From CBDDHT01 sp965227905 (lineage in GTDB: Bacteria > Pseudomonadota > Alphaproteobacteria > Rhizobiales > Methyloligellaceae), in the NCBI GenBank assembly GCA_965227905.1, contig OZ245780.1, forward strand, positions 2,728,001 to 2,792,000: a DNA stretch of 64,000 bases. The letters are read 5' to 3'. Both the position numbers and the translations under genes were made by a program. Each line of letters opens with the position of its first letter. The stretch's first letter is position 1. Of the stretch, positions 34,524 to 43,712 are shown one piece after another. The notes under the pieces are model-generated. The model had not been told where the DNA came from, made no database searches, and saw only the letters and a list, made by a program, of their open reading frames with translations.

Positions 34524-36023
34524 ATGGCCGATTGGCCCGTGCACGATTTAGCTCAACCCGCATTGACATTCGACGATGTCCTCTTGCGTCCGGCAGCCTC
34601 GGAGGTCCTCCCAGGCGAAGTCGATTTACGATCGCGCGTTACGCGGGATCTAAGCTTGAATATCCCCATTATGTCATCGGCCATGGACACTGTGACCGAG
34701 GCGTCGCTGGCGATCGCCATGGCCCAAGCCGGCGGTATGGGAGTCATTCACCGGAACTTCAATCCTGCCGAGCAGGCGGATCAGGTCGCCCAGGTCAAGA
34801 AATTCGAATCAGGCATGGTGGTCAATCCGGTGACCATCAATCCAGACTCGACACTCGCGACCGCGCTCGAGCTTATGGCGCGTCACAAAATATCTGGAAT
34901 TCCTGTAGTCGAACGCCCTGAGAATGGTGGTGTGGAAGGCAAACTGGTCGGTATCGTTACGAACCGCGACGTGCGTTTCGCTAGCGCCATGGAGCAGCCG
35001 GTCGCCGAGCTGATGACCAAGGAAAATCTGATCACGGTCAGCGAAGGCGTCGGCATGGATGAAGCCAAGCGCCTGCTGCATCAGCATCGGATCGAGAAGC
35101 TGCTGGTTGTCGACGGCGACTATCGCTGCATCGGTCTGATCACGGTCAAGGATATCGAGAAGGCAAGGCTCAATCCGAATGCGGCCAAGGACGATCAGGG
35201 GCGTTTGCGTGTTGCGGCCGCGACAACCACTGGCGATGACGGTTATGAGCGAACCGAGCGCCTGATCGACGCCGGCACCGATCTGATCGTTGTGGACACG
35301 GCCCATGGACACTCCTCAAGGGTCCTGGCGTCAGTTACCCGGATCAAGAAGATCTCCAACCAGGTCCAGGTTGTCGCCGGGAACGTGGCGACGGAGGAGG
35401 GCACCAAGGCACTGATCGATGCCGGTGCGGATGCAGTGAAGATCGGTATCGGTCCAGGCTCCATTTGCACGACGCGGATGGTGGCCGGCGTCGGCGTCCC
35501 GCAACTCACTGCAATCATGGAGGCCGTTGCCGTTGCCAGAAAGACGGATACGCCGGTGATTGCAGATGGTGGGATCAAATTTTCCGGCGATCTCGCAAAA
35601 GCTCTCGCAGCCGGTGCCGATTGCGCCATGATCGGATCGCTTTTCGCCGGGACGGACGAGAGCCCCGGCGAGACGTTTCTCTATCAGGGGCGCTCCTACA
35701 AATCCTATCGGGGCATGGGCTCGGTCGGCGCCATGGCGCGCGGCTCGGCGGATCGCTATTTCCAGGAAGAAATCAAGGACTCGCTGAAACTCGTGCCGGA
35801 AGGCATCGAGGGACAAGTGCCCTATAAGGGCCCGCTCGGCAGCGTTCTCACGCAGCTTGTCGGCGGTCTTCAATCCTCTATGGGTTATACTGGCGCGGTC
35901 AATATTCGAGCGTTCCAGGAACGGGCCCGGTTCATCCGGATCTCGCCTGCGAGCCTTCGCGAAAGTCATGTACACGATGTGACGATCACGCGTGAGTCGC
36001 CCAACTATCCGGGACGCGTGTGA
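34524..36023 (+). CDS. guaB: Inosine-5'-monophosphate dehydrogenase
   Basis: A 499-residue enzyme of GMP synthesis: IMP + NAD to XMP. The catalytic loop GPGSICTTR holds the active Cys, and two CBS domains (residues ~95-210) interrupt the barrel. The flap arginine-tyrosine region YRGMGSVGAM is present. A strong AAGGAGG site lies ten bases upstream of ATG 34524. Its stop overlaps the GTG of rsmB, so they are translationally coupled; guaA lies three genes on. Confidence 0.97.
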   Translation: MADWPVHDLAQPALTFDDVLLRPAASEVLPGEVDLRSRVTRDLSLNIPIMSSAMDTVTEASLAIAMAQAGGMGVIHRNFNPAEQADQVAQVKKFESGMVVNPVTINPDSTLATALELMARHKISGIPVVERPENGGVEGKLVGIVTNRDVRFASAMEQPVAELMTKENLITVSEGVGMDEAKRLLHQHRIEKLLVVDGDYRCIGLITVKDIEKARLNPNAAKDDQGRLRVAAATTTGDDGYERTERLIDAGTDLIVVDTAHGHSSRVLASVTRIKKISNQVQVVAGNVATEEGTKALIDAGADAVKIGIGPGSICTTRMVAGVGVPQLTAIMEAVAVARKTDTPVIADGGIKFSGDLAKALAAGADCAMIGSLFAGTDESPGETFLYQGRSYKSYRGMGSVGAMARGSADRYFQEEIKDSLKLVPEGIEGQVPYKGPLGSVLTQLVGGLQSSMGYTGAVNIRAFQERARFIRISPASLRESHVHDVTITRESPNYPGRV

Positions 36024-37312
36024 GACCGGGCGGACGCATTCAGGCTGCCATCGAGGTTCTGGACGCCATCGAGCAGCGCCATCGGCCTGCTTCGTTGGCG
36101 CTTGCCGACTGGGGTCGAGCGCATCGCTTTGCGGGTTCCGGCGACCGGGCGGCAATCGGGAATCTCGTCTTCGATGCCCTCCGACACCGTGCATCGGTGG
36201 CCGCGACCATGGGTGATACGAGTTCACGGGCACTCGCGATTGGAACTGTCGCCATCCATTGGGGCGAAGGGGTCGAGGGTGTTTCGGCCCTTTGCGATGG
36301 CTCGACGCATGCGCCATCGCCGTTGACGGAAGGCGAACGCGCTGCTCTCGAAGGCGATCCGGTCTCGTCTGTGCCGCCATGGGTCAGTGGTGACTATCCG
36401 GAATGGCTGCACGCGTCATTTGAACGTGTCTTCGATACGCGTGCGGCAGAGGAGGGGGCCGGTCTCGCGCACCGGGCGCCGATCGATCTACGCGTCAATA
36501 CGCTGAAGGCGGATCGCGAAAAGGTCCTCAAAGCGCTCAAGAAATACGGCCCTCAGGCAACCGTCCTTTCACCGGTGGGAGTCCGGCTGGCGGCATCGCA
36601 AAAGGCAGCCAAGAGCCCGCATGTGGAGTCGGAGCCGGGACATGCCCGCGGGTGGTTTGAAGTTCAGGACGAGGCCTCGCAGATCGCTGCCCTCATGGTT
36701 CATGCCGAGCCGGGAATGCAGGTTGCCGATATCTGTGCCGGGGCAGGAGGGAAGACGCTGGCCCTTGCCGCAGCCATGAAGAATCGCGGTCAGGTCCATG
36801 CCTATGATGCCGACAAGCACCGATTGAAACCGATCTTCGATCGTCTGAAGCGGGCTGGCGCGCGCAACACACAGGTCATACCGGCCGGTGAAGAGCAGGC
36901 GCTCAAGCAGCTCGCCGATCGCTTTGATCGGGTGGTCGTAGACTCGCCTTGTACAGGGACAGGCGTCTGGCGCCGGCACCCGGACGCCAAATGGCGTTTG
37001 AAGCAGGCTAATCTCGAAGATCGGATGAAGGAGCAGGTCGCAGTCCTCGACCTGGCAGCGCCATTGGTCAAATCCGGTGGGCGCCTCGTCTACATCACGT
37101 GTTCGCTCCTGGCCGAAGAGAACAATGACCAGATCGACGCCTTTCTGAAAAGGCACGATGGGTTTGCTTTGGTGCCTTACCGCGATGTTTGGCATGAGGC
37201 GCTGGCGACCGAGCCACCGGACTCGGCCGATGGCCGGGACGATACTTTACTGCTGACACCGGCCAGCCACGAGACCGATGGTTTCTTTGTTGCCATATTG
37301 CAGCGGCACTAA
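36020..37312 (+). CDS. rsmB: 16S rRNA m5C methyltransferase, RsmB/NOL1-NOP2-sun family
   Basis: A 430-residue enzyme. The SAM motif is DICAGAGGKTLALA. The two family cysteines are seen as DSPCTGTGVWRRHPD (motif IV) and YITCSLLAEEN (motif VI), the latter being the usual nucleophile. The N-terminal third is helical and only loosely like the NusB-type domain of E. coli RsmB. The GTG start overlaps the guaB stop (GTGA). The exact target could be C967 as in RsmB or another cytosine. Confidence 0.85.
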   Translation: MRPGGRIQAAIEVLDAIEQRHRPASLALADWGRAHRFAGSGDRAAIGNLVFDALRHRASVAATMGDTSSRALAIGTVAIHWGEGVEGVSALCDGSTHAPSPLTEGERAALEGDPVSSVPPWVSGDYPEWLHASFERVFDTRAAEEGAGLAHRAPIDLRVNTLKADREKVLKALKKYGPQATVLSPVGVRLAASQKAAKSPHVESEPGHARGWFEVQDEASQIAALMVHAEPGMQVADICAGAGGKTLALAAAMKNRGQVHAYDADKHRLKPIFDRLKRAGARNTQVIPAGEEQALKQLADRFDRVVVDSPCTGTGVWRRHPDAKWRLKQANLEDRMKEQVAVLDLAAPLVKSGGRLVYITCSLLAEENNDQIDAFLKRHDGFALVPYRDVWHEALATEPPDSADGRDDTLLLTPASHETDGFFVAILQRH

Positions 37313-37408
37313 CGTCTGTTCGACGTTTCAATTGTTGCAGGCGTCTTGCGGTGGGATTGATGATCCCCAGTTCAATACGATGCGCCGGCAGCCAGTTATG
37401 TGAATTCC

Positions 37409-38221
37409 ATGATTGATGACAGTGAGATTATCGAGCGCGCGGCTCTCGCGTCGCTTCATTCGTCGGCGAATGTTTCAATCCGGGAGGATCTCGGTCTCAC
37501 GACCGAGTTTTTTGCCGGCACCTTTGTCTCGATTGCCGTCGCTCTGCCGGCTTCCGCAATTGTGATCAATCGCGCGCTCGGTCTCGGCATGAGTGAAAAG
37601 GCTACGCCTGAGGCTGTGACCGAGATCGCACGAGCCTACCGCGAACGAGGCATCGAGCGGCACTTTGTTCATGTGCACCCTAAGGCACGACCCGACGACA
37701 TCGCCGAATGGATGGCGAATGAAGGACTCGCGCCAGCGCGTGGTTGGATGAAGTTCAAACGGGGTACTGAACCGCCGCCCGAGATGTCGACCGCGTTGCG
37801 AATCGCAAAGATCGGTCCGGCTCATGGTTCGGCCTTCGGAGCAATCGCCTCCGATGCTTTCGATCTCGGAGCCGATGCAGCGCCATGGTTGGCTGGACTG
37901 CCTGGTACGCAGGGTTGGCACATCTATATGACCTTCGCTGGCGACGAGCCGGCCGGTACGGGCGCGCTCTTTGTTCAAGATGGCGTTGGGTGGTGCGATT
38001 GGGGCTCCACAGTGCCGGCATTCCGTGGCCGGGGCGGCCAGAGCGCACTCCTTGCGCGGCGCGTGGAAGATGCCATCGCATTCGGCTGCCATACGATCCA
38101 TACCTGCACCGGCGAAGACGTGCCGGGAGACCCGCAGCATTCCTACAACAACATCCTCAAAATGGGTTTTCGCGAAAACTATGTCCGCGCAAATTTTGCT
38201 CCGCCGAAGGTTGCTGGTTAG
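37409..38221 (+). CDS. GNAT-family acetyltransferase
   Basis: A 270-residue protein with a C-terminal GNAT core: a beta-bulge strand (GWCDWGSTVPAFRGRGGQSALLARR) containing the acetyl-CoA R/Q-x-x-G-x-G/A motif as FRGRGGQ, followed by a helix and an IHTCTGED strand. The N-terminal half is a degenerate GNAT-like domain. Such proteins commonly sit between rsmB and guaA in alphaproteobacteria. ATG at 37409 is used; a GTG at 37400 is equally reachable. Substrate unknown. Confidence 0.82.
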   Translation: MIDDSEIIERAALASLHSSANVSIREDLGLTTEFFAGTFVSIAVALPASAIVINRALGLGMSEKATPEAVTEIARAYRERGIERHFVHVHPKARPDDIAEWMANEGLAPARGWMKFKRGTEPPPEMSTALRIAKIGPAHGSAFGAIASDAFDLGADAAPWLAGLPGTQGWHIYMTFAGDEPAGTGALFVQDGVGWCDWGSTVPAFRGRGGQSALLARRVEDAIAFGCHTIHTCTGEDVPGDPQHSYNNILKMGFRENYVRANFAPPKVAG

Positions 38222-38335
38222 GCCTATCCATACGGCACCATCCAGCCATATCGCACCGACCAAACACCGCCGATTATCCACCGCAATGCGCTCCGGCGTT
38301 GCCGATTGCCAAGACTTCCTATAACCCAAGGCCCC

Positions 38336-39883
38336 ATGAGTGATCGGGTCCTGATTATCGACTTCGGAGCGCAGTACACGCAGCTGATCGCGCGGCGCGT
38401 TCGTGAGTCGGGTGTTTATTCGGAAATCGTGCCTTCGCAGATGGCCGAAGAGGCGTTCGCAAGCTTCAATCCTTCAGCCGTTATCTTGTCGGGCGGGCCG
38501 GCGAGCGTCATTCAGATGACCGCACCCCGCGCCCCGCAAGCGGTGTTCGATGCCGATGTCCCGGTTCTCGGTATCTGCTATGGCGAGCAGGCTATGGTGG
38601 AGCAGCTTGGTGGGACGGTCGAAGAGGCCGATCACCGCGAGTTTGGCCGCGCCGAAATCGAAATCACGCACGAGTCGCCGCTCTTTGAGGGACTGAACGG
38701 GACGGGCGGCCGGCTCCCTGTCTGGATGAGCCATGGTGACCGGGTCGTCTCGCTGCCGGAAGGCTTTGAAACGATTGCGAAAACGGACAATGCGCCTTTT
38801 GCGGCCATCGCGAATGAGGCACGGCGGTTCTATGGCGTCCAGTTCCATCCCGAGGTGGTGCACACGCCCGATGGCGCCAGAATTCTGAGAAATTTCACCC
38901 ATGGCATCGCCGGTTGCAGTGGCGACTGGTCCATGGCGCATTTCCGTGCGGCCGAGATCGAGAAGATCAGGGCGCAGGTTGGATCCGGCCGAGTCATCTG
39001 CGGGCTGTCCGGCGGTGTTGATTCGGCGGTTGCAGCTGTCCTGATCCATGAAGCAATCGGCGAGCAGCTTAGCTGTATCTTCGTCGATCACGGTCTTCTG
39101 CGCCTCGGTGAGGCGGAAGAGGTGGTTGGCCTGTTCCGTGATTCCTACAATATTCCGCTCACCCATATCGACGCGCGGGACCGATTTCTGACTGCCCTCG
39201 ACGGGGTCAGCGATCCTGAAACCAAGCGGAAAACGATCGGCGGCCTCTTCATCGATGTATTCGACGAGGAAGCCAAGAAGGTCGGCGGTGCAGAATTTCT
39301 CGCGCAAGGCACGCTCTATCCGGATGTAATCGAAAGCGTTTCGTTCACAGGCGGACCATCCGTTACGATCAAGTCGCACCACAATGTCGGCGGTCTGCCG
39401 GAGCGCATGAACCTGAAGCTGGTCGAACCGCTTCGCGAGTTGTTCAAGGACGAGGTGAGGGCGCTCGGCCACGAACTTGGGCTGCCGGATCATTTCATCA
39501 AACGCCATCCCTTTCCAGGACCCGGCCTTGCGATCCGCATGCCGGGTGAAATCACGGCTGAAAAGCTCGATATTCTCCGAAAGGCCGATGCCGTTTATCT
39601 CGACGAAATCCGCAATGCCGGTCTCTATGACGAGATCTGGCAGGCTTTTGCCGTGTTGCTGCCCGTCCGCACCGTCGGCGTCATGGGCGATGCCCGTACC
39701 TACGATCATGTCTGCGGGCTGCGTGCGGTCACATCGACCGACGGCATGACTGCCGATTCCTATCCTTTCGAGCATGCGTTTCTTGCCCGCACCGCCACGC
39801 GGATCATCAATGAAGTGCGCGGGATCAACCGGGTTGTTTATGACATCACGTCGAAACCGCCCGGCACGATCGAGTGGGAATAG
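38336..39883 (+). CDS. guaA: GMP synthase, glutamine-hydrolysing
   Basis: A 515-residue enzyme converting XMP to GMP. Class I glutaminase with Cys in LGICYGEQAM and His/Glu in VQFHPEV. ATP-pyrophosphatase loop GLSGGVDSAVAA. Dimerisation domain with PFPGPGLAIR. The start MSDRVLIIDFG at 38336 has AAGG 5-6 bases upstream; ten codons of upstream frame are not conserved-looking. Completes the guanine-nucleotide branch with guaB. Confidence 0.97.
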   Translation: MSDRVLIIDFGAQYTQLIARRVRESGVYSEIVPSQMAEEAFASFNPSAVILSGGPASVIQMTAPRAPQAVFDADVPVLGICYGEQAMVEQLGGTVEEADHREFGRAEIEITHESPLFEGLNGTGGRLPVWMSHGDRVVSLPEGFETIAKTDNAPFAAIANEARRFYGVQFHPEVVHTPDGARILRNFTHGIAGCSGDWSMAHFRAAEIEKIRAQVGSGRVICGLSGGVDSAVAAVLIHEAIGEQLSCIFVDHGLLRLGEAEEVVGLFRDSYNIPLTHIDARDRFLTALDGVSDPETKRKTIGGLFIDVFDEEAKKVGGAEFLAQGTLYPDVIESVSFTGGPSVTIKSHHNVGGLPERMNLKLVEPLRELFKDEVRALGHELGLPDHFIKRHPFPGPGLAIRMPGEITAEKLDILRKADAVYLDEIRNAGLYDEIWQAFAVLLPVRTVGVMGDARTYDHVCGLRAVTSTDGMTADSYPFEHAFLARTATRIINEVRGINRVVYDITSKPPGTIEWE

Positions 39884-39926
39884 TCGCGACGCCTCCCAGC
39901 TTGGGCGATCCTTCGATTTGCCGGTG

Positions 39927-39967
39927 TTGACGTTTGTCAATGTGACTGGCAACGCCCTGCCTATACT
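39927..39967 (+). promoter_or_regulatory. Fnr/NnrR-type box and -10 element before the Crp/Fnr gene
   Basis: A perfect palindrome, TTGAC-GTTT-GTCAA (39927-39940), matches the Fnr-family consensus TTGA-N6-TCAA. TATACT (39962-39967) sits where a -10 would lie for a class II promoter: the box centre at 39933.5 is 41.5 bases before a start near 39975. This suggests autoregulation or control by another Fnr-family protein. Confidence 0.75.
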
Positions 39968-40059
39968 CACGCATGAAAAAGCCTGGATTCGCTTTGTTTT
40001 CTGCGGATCTATCGTTATCGTCTGGGACCAATCCAATTACGCATGCCGGTCGTGGTTCT

Positions 40060-40761
40060 GTGCTAAAACTTGACGAAAGCCTTTTGACGCAAGTTCCGCC
40101 GTTTTCCCGGCTGACACGTGATCAGATCAGAGAGATCCTGAACCTTGCCGTATCCAAACGGTTTGAGGAAGGGACGGCTATATTTCGAGAAGGTGCGGAG
40201 GCCGACAAATTTTTTATGCTGCTGGACGGCTATATCCGCGTTGTCCGGATCACCTTCAGCGGCGAGCAGGTGATCACGCTGCATATTCCAAGCGGCCAGT
40301 TGTTCGGGATAGCGAAAGCGCTCGGACATACAAACTATCCTGCAACCGCAATCGCCGCAGCGGAATGCCTTACATTGTCGTGGCCACAAACTCTTTGGAC
40401 AGAGTTCGTCGCCAGCTACGATGGATTTGCGACGGAGACCTACAAGAAAATCGGCGAGCGCATCTCCGATATGAACAACACGATTGTCGAGATGGCGACC
40501 CTGCATGTCGAGCAACGCGTGGCCAGCGCGTTGTTGCGGCTCATCAATCAGACGGGGCGCAAGACCGAGCAGGGCATCGAAATCGATTTCCCAGTCACAC
40601 GCCAGGATATCTCGGAAATGACCGGGACGACATTGCATACCGTGAGCCGCCTGCTCAGTGCGTGGCAAAAAGATGGGACTGTCGAAAGCCGCCGCAAGCA
40701 TATCGTCGTTACCGACCCGCATCAGCTTGTATTGCTCAGCGGGCCTCTTGCTCAGGACTGA
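40060..40761 (+). CDS. Crp/Fnr-family regulator, probably nitric-oxide responsive (NnrR/Dnr-like)
   Basis: About 233 residues: N-terminal cyclic-nucleotide-type beta-roll (FREGAEADKFFMLLDGYIRVV), a long dimer helix and a C-terminal winged helix (TRQDISEMTGTTLHTVSRLL, the recognition helix carrying the Fnr-like T-x-S-R). It lacks the cysteine cluster of oxygen-sensing Fnr, having a single Cys, so it is more like NnrR/Dnr. It directly precedes the nor genes. GTG 40060 is preferred over ATG 39973 because the likely transcription start falls at about 39974; the longer form would add 29 residues. Confidence 0.82.
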   Translation: MLKLDESLLTQVPPFSRLTRDQIREILNLAVSKRFEEGTAIFREGAEADKFFMLLDGYIRVVRITFSGEQVITLHIPSGQLFGIAKALGHTNYPATAIAAAECLTLSWPQTLWTEFVASYDGFATETYKKIGERISDMNNTIVEMATLHVEQRVASALLRLINQTGRKTEQGIEIDFPVTRQDISEMTGTTLHTVSRLLSAWQKDGTVESRRKHIVVTDPHQLVLLSGPLAQD

Positions 40762-40960
40762 TCGCACGTCCGATCTCTGCCAGAAATTCAGCTTTATCCA
40801 GCCCGTACTCCTGGCAGGCGTCGGCGAGCGTATGGTAGCGGGTGATAACGCAGCCCACACACAGCATCTTATGCCGGATGAAAACCGGAATGGTCTCGGG
40901 CCACCTTTCCATCAGGTCGCAAAGCAGCAAATCAGGATCATCGTAGCGGGCCTGTGACAT
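40736..40960 (-). CDS. DUF1858 redox-disulfide protein
   Basis: A 74-residue protein of the DUF1858 family, often seen near NO and hybrid-cluster genes. A CxxC pair (Cys34, Cys37 in MLCVGCVITRY) is the family's proposed redox or metal site. The ATG at 40960 has GAGGA five bases upstream. It is transcribed away from norC, sharing the promoter region with the NnrR-like box at 41014. Its 3' end overlaps the end of the Crp/Fnr gene by 26 bases. Confidence 0.85.
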   Translation of the reverse strand: MSQARYDDPDLLLCDLMERWPETIPVFIRHKMLCVGCVITRYHTLADACQEYGLDKAEFLAEIGRAISPEQEAR

Positions 40961-41013
40961 CGGGGTCCTCTGCGTCCTCAGGCGCACCGTAATCCCCTCA
41001 ATCTTTCCAAACT

Positions 41014-41027
41014 TTGCGCTGCGACAA
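41014..41027. promoter_or_regulatory. NnrR/Dnr-like operator between DUF1858 gene and norC
   Basis: TTGCG-CTGC-GACAA resembles the NnrR-type half-sites TTGCG and CACAA reported for alphaproteobacterial nitrite and nitric oxide reductase promoters. Its centre (41020.5) would be -41.5 from a start near 41062, with TACGTC at about 41050 as a poor -10. It lies in the shared region of two divergent genes. Confidence 0.5.
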
Positions 41028-41089
41028 TCTTGGTACGGCTCATTTTGGCTACGTCTTTCTTATCTGCAATCGAGAAAGGACGCCTCCCC

Positions 41090-41542
41090 ATGGCCGAGAT
41101 CCTGACAAAATCGCGGGCGCGAAACGTGTTCTATGGAGGATCGCTGTTCTTCGTGGTCATATTCATCGCGCTGACCGTCGACAGCCACCGGTACATCGTC
41201 AACAAATCCACAGCCGGCATGCCGCTGTCTGACAAGGTCATTCTCGGCAAGCATGTCTGGGAACGCCACAGCTGCATTAACTGCCATACGATCCATGGTG
41301 AGGGCGCCTATTTCGCGCCCGAGGTCGGCAATGTCATGACCCGGTGGGGCGTGCTGGACGACGAGGAGGGCGCTTTCGAAGCTCTCAAGGGTTGGATCGA
41401 AGCACAGCCCAGCGGCACCAAAGGTCGCCGCCAGATGCCCAAATACACACTCACGGACGAGGAAATACGCGGACTGTCTGAGTTCCTGCGCTGGGCCGAT
41501 CAAACAGACACCAAGGGCTGGCCGCCCAACGATGCGGGCTAA
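41090..41542 (+). CDS. norC: Nitric oxide reductase cytochrome c subunit
   Basis: A 150-residue membrane-anchored monohaem cytochrome. An N-terminal helix (residues 14-31) anchors it to the inner membrane, and the haem motif Cys62-x2-Cys65-His66 (CINCH) faces the periplasm. The distal Met is expected in KGRRQMPKY. It passes electrons to NorB for 2 NO to N2O. The ATG at 41090 follows AAAGGA; upstream in-frame codons are not used. norB starts 11 bases later. Confidence 0.96.
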   Translation: MAEILTKSRARNVFYGGSLFFVVIFIALTVDSHRYIVNKSTAGMPLSDKVILGKHVWERHSCINCHTIHGEGAYFAPEVGNVMTRWGVLDDEEGAFEALKGWIEAQPSGTKGRRQMPKYTLTDEEIRGLSEFLRWADQTDTKGWPPNDAG

Positions 41543-41553
41543 GGAGAACCACG

Positions 41554-42903
41554 ATGAAATATCAATCGCAAAAAGTGGCCTACGCATATTTTATCTGCGC
41601 AATGGCTCTCTTTGGCATCCAGGTGCTAGGCGGGCTCTTGGCGGGCTGGATTTACATCTCGCCGAACTTCTTGTCCGAGATTCTGCCTTTCAACGTCATC
41701 CGAATGCTCCATACCAACTCATTGGTCGTGTGGCTTCTGCTGGGATTCTTTGGCGCTGCCTATTTCCTCATTCCAGAGGAATCCGAACGTGAGCTCTACT
41801 CGGTGAAACTGGCTTATGTGCAATTGGTGATCCTTGTGGTCGGCACACTCGGCGCGGTCGTCAGTTATCTGATGGGCATTCATGGCGGACGCGAGTTTCT
41901 GGAGCAACCGCTGTGGGTGAAGCTCGGCATCCTCGTTGCCGCTCTGATCTTCCTCTTCAACATCTCCATGACGGTGTTGGCGGGTAAGAAAACCGCAATC
42001 ACCAATGTTTTGTTGATGGGGTTGTGGCTCCTGTCGCTGCTCTGGATCTTCGCCTTCATCAATCCCAACAACCTGTCTCTCGATAAGATGTACTGGTGGT
42101 TTGTCGTGCACCTCTGGGTCGAGGCGACCTGGGAGCTTGTGATGGCATCGGTGCTCGCCTTCATCCTGCTCAAGTTGACGGGTGTGGACCGCGAGGTTGT
42201 CGAAAAATGGCTCTATGTCATCGTTGCTACAGCGCTCTTCTCCGGCATTCTCGGTACCGGTCACCACTTCTACTGGATCGGCACACCGGAATACTGGCAG
42301 TGGATCGGATCGATCTTCTCAACGCTGGAAGTGACGCCGTTCTTCCTGATGATGAGTTTTGCCTTCGTCATGGTATGGAAGGGACGACGCAACCACCCGA
42401 ACAAGGCGGCACTGCTGTGGTCGCTGGGAGCCAGCACATTGGCTTTCTTCGGCGCGGGCGTGTGGGGCTTCCTGCACACCCTGCATGGCGTGAACTTTTA
42501 TAGCCATGGAACGCAGATCACCGCAGCTCATGGTCATCTCGCCTTCTTCGGAGCCTATGTTGCCTTGAACCTGGCGATGTTCAGCTATGCCATGCCATTG
42601 CTGCGCGGTCGCGAGCCTTACAATCAGGTGCTCAACATGGGAAGCTTCTGGCTGATGACCGGCGGCATGTCGTTCATGACCTTTGTGCTGACGTTCGCTG
42701 GAACGATCCAGACGCACATGCAACGTGTGGTGGGCGAGAACTTCATGGATGTTCAGGATACTCTGTCGATCTTCTACATCATGCGCTTTGGTGCCGGTGT
42801 TGCGGTCGTTCTCGGAGCCTTGCTTTTCATCTACTCGATCCTGGTGGTGCGAAAACAAGAGATCATTGCACCGGGGTCAGCTCAACCTGCAGCTGGGGAG
42901 TAA
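41554..42903 (+). CDS. norB: Nitric oxide reductase large subunit
   Basis: A 449-residue, 12-helix haem-copper-type oxidase homologue. The invariant histidines for haems b and b3 and the FeB site are in RMLHTNSLVV, HLWVEATWE (FeB His and Glu), GTGHHFYWIG and AAHGHLAFFGAY. It lacks the long N-terminal quinol oxidase extension of qNor, so it is the cNor type and pairs with NorC. AAGGAG ribosome site. Confidence 0.97.
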   Translation: MKYQSQKVAYAYFICAMALFGIQVLGGLLAGWIYISPNFLSEILPFNVIRMLHTNSLVVWLLLGFFGAAYFLIPEESERELYSVKLAYVQLVILVVGTLGAVVSYLMGIHGGREFLEQPLWVKLGILVAALIFLFNISMTVLAGKKTAITNVLLMGLWLLSLLWIFAFINPNNLSLDKMYWWFVVHLWVEATWELVMASVLAFILLKLTGVDREVVEKWLYVIVATALFSGILGTGHHFYWIGTPEYWQWIGSIFSTLEVTPFFLMMSFAFVMVWKGRRNHPNKAALLWSLGASTLAFFGAGVWGFLHTLHGVNFYSHGTQITAAHGHLAFFGAYVALNLAMFSYAMPLLRGREPYNQVLNMGSFWLMTGGMSFMTFVLTFAGTIQTHMQRVVGENFMDVQDTLSIFYIMRFGAGVAVVLGALLFIYSILVVRKQEIIAPGSAQPAAGE

Positions 42904-42910
42904 CTGAGCC

Positions 42911-43708
42911 TTGAACGTCATGGATCGTGATCCGAGCCTGCCCTACTACCATTCGACAGGTATCGAATGCGATTTGTTCGAGGCAGCACAGAAAAACGGT
43001 TTGCCCCTTCTTTTGAAGGGGCCGACCGGCTGCGGGAAGACCCGTTTCGTTGAGCATATGGCGGCCCGCATGGGGCGGCCGCTCTACACCGTAGCCTGCC
43101 ATGACGATTTGTCGGCGGCGGACCTGATCGGACGCTACTTGTTGCGGGGAGGGGAGACCGAGTGGGTCGACGGTCCCCTGACCCGCGCCGTTCGGGAGGG
43201 CGCCGTTTGTTACCTCGATGAAGTCGTCGAGGCACGGAAGGACGTCACTGTCGTTTTGCATCCGCTAACCGACAACAGGCGGACATTGATGATTGATCGC
43301 ACGGGTGAAGAGCTCCTCGCACCCAAGAGCTTCATGCTCGTTGCGTCCTACAATCCCGGCTATCAGAATGTCCTGAAACAGCTGAAGCCGTCGACGCGGC
43401 AACGCTTTCTCTCGATCACCTTCGACTTCCCCGATCCGCAAACGGAGATCGCTGTCGTCAGCCGCGAAAGCGGATTGGATGCGGAACGCGTTGCCCCGCT
43501 TGTGCGGCTTGGAGGGCACATCCGCGCATTGTCCGGCATGGACCTCGAGGAAGGCGTTTCAACCCGCCTGTTGGTCTACGCAGCCACGCTGATGGCCGAC
43601 GGTATGCGCGTAACCGACGCTCTTGAGTCCGCCATCATCGAGCCATTGACCGATGATGCCGATGTGCAGATCGCGCTGAGGGATCTCGTCGCTACGATCT
43701 ACGGGTAA
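42911..43708 (+). CDS. norQ: Nitric oxide reductase activation AAA+ ATPase
   Basis: A 265-residue MoxR-type AAA+ protein: Walker A GPTGCGKT (37-44), Walker B VCYLDEV, sensor 1 VASYNPGY. With NorD it inserts the FeB iron in NorB. A GGGAG site sits ten bases before TTG 42911, which is favoured; ATG 42920 is three codons later and too far from that site. Lies seven bases after norB. Confidence 0.94.
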   Translation: MNVMDRDPSLPYYHSTGIECDLFEAAQKNGLPLLLKGPTGCGKTRFVEHMAARMGRPLYTVACHDDLSAADLIGRYLLRGGETEWVDGPLTRAVREGAVCYLDEVVEARKDVTVVLHPLTDNRRTLMIDRTGEELLAPKSFMLVASYNPGYQNVLKQLKPSTRQRFLSITFDFPDPQTEIAVVSRESGLDAERVAPLVRLGGHIRALSGMDLEEGVSTRLLVYAATLMADGMRVTDALESAIIEPLTDDADVQIALRDLVATIYG

Positions 43709-43712
43709 CGTC

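Noticed and set aside
38474..40036. Open frame of about 520 codons on the minus strand across guaA
   Set aside because: It lies antisense to the fully conserved GMP synthase and has no recognisable motif; long antisense frames are common in high-GC DNA.
40060..40761. Oxygen-sensing Fnr with a 4Fe-4S cluster
   Set aside because: Only one cysteine in the protein, so it cannot ligate the cluster; an NnrR/Dnr-type protein fits better.
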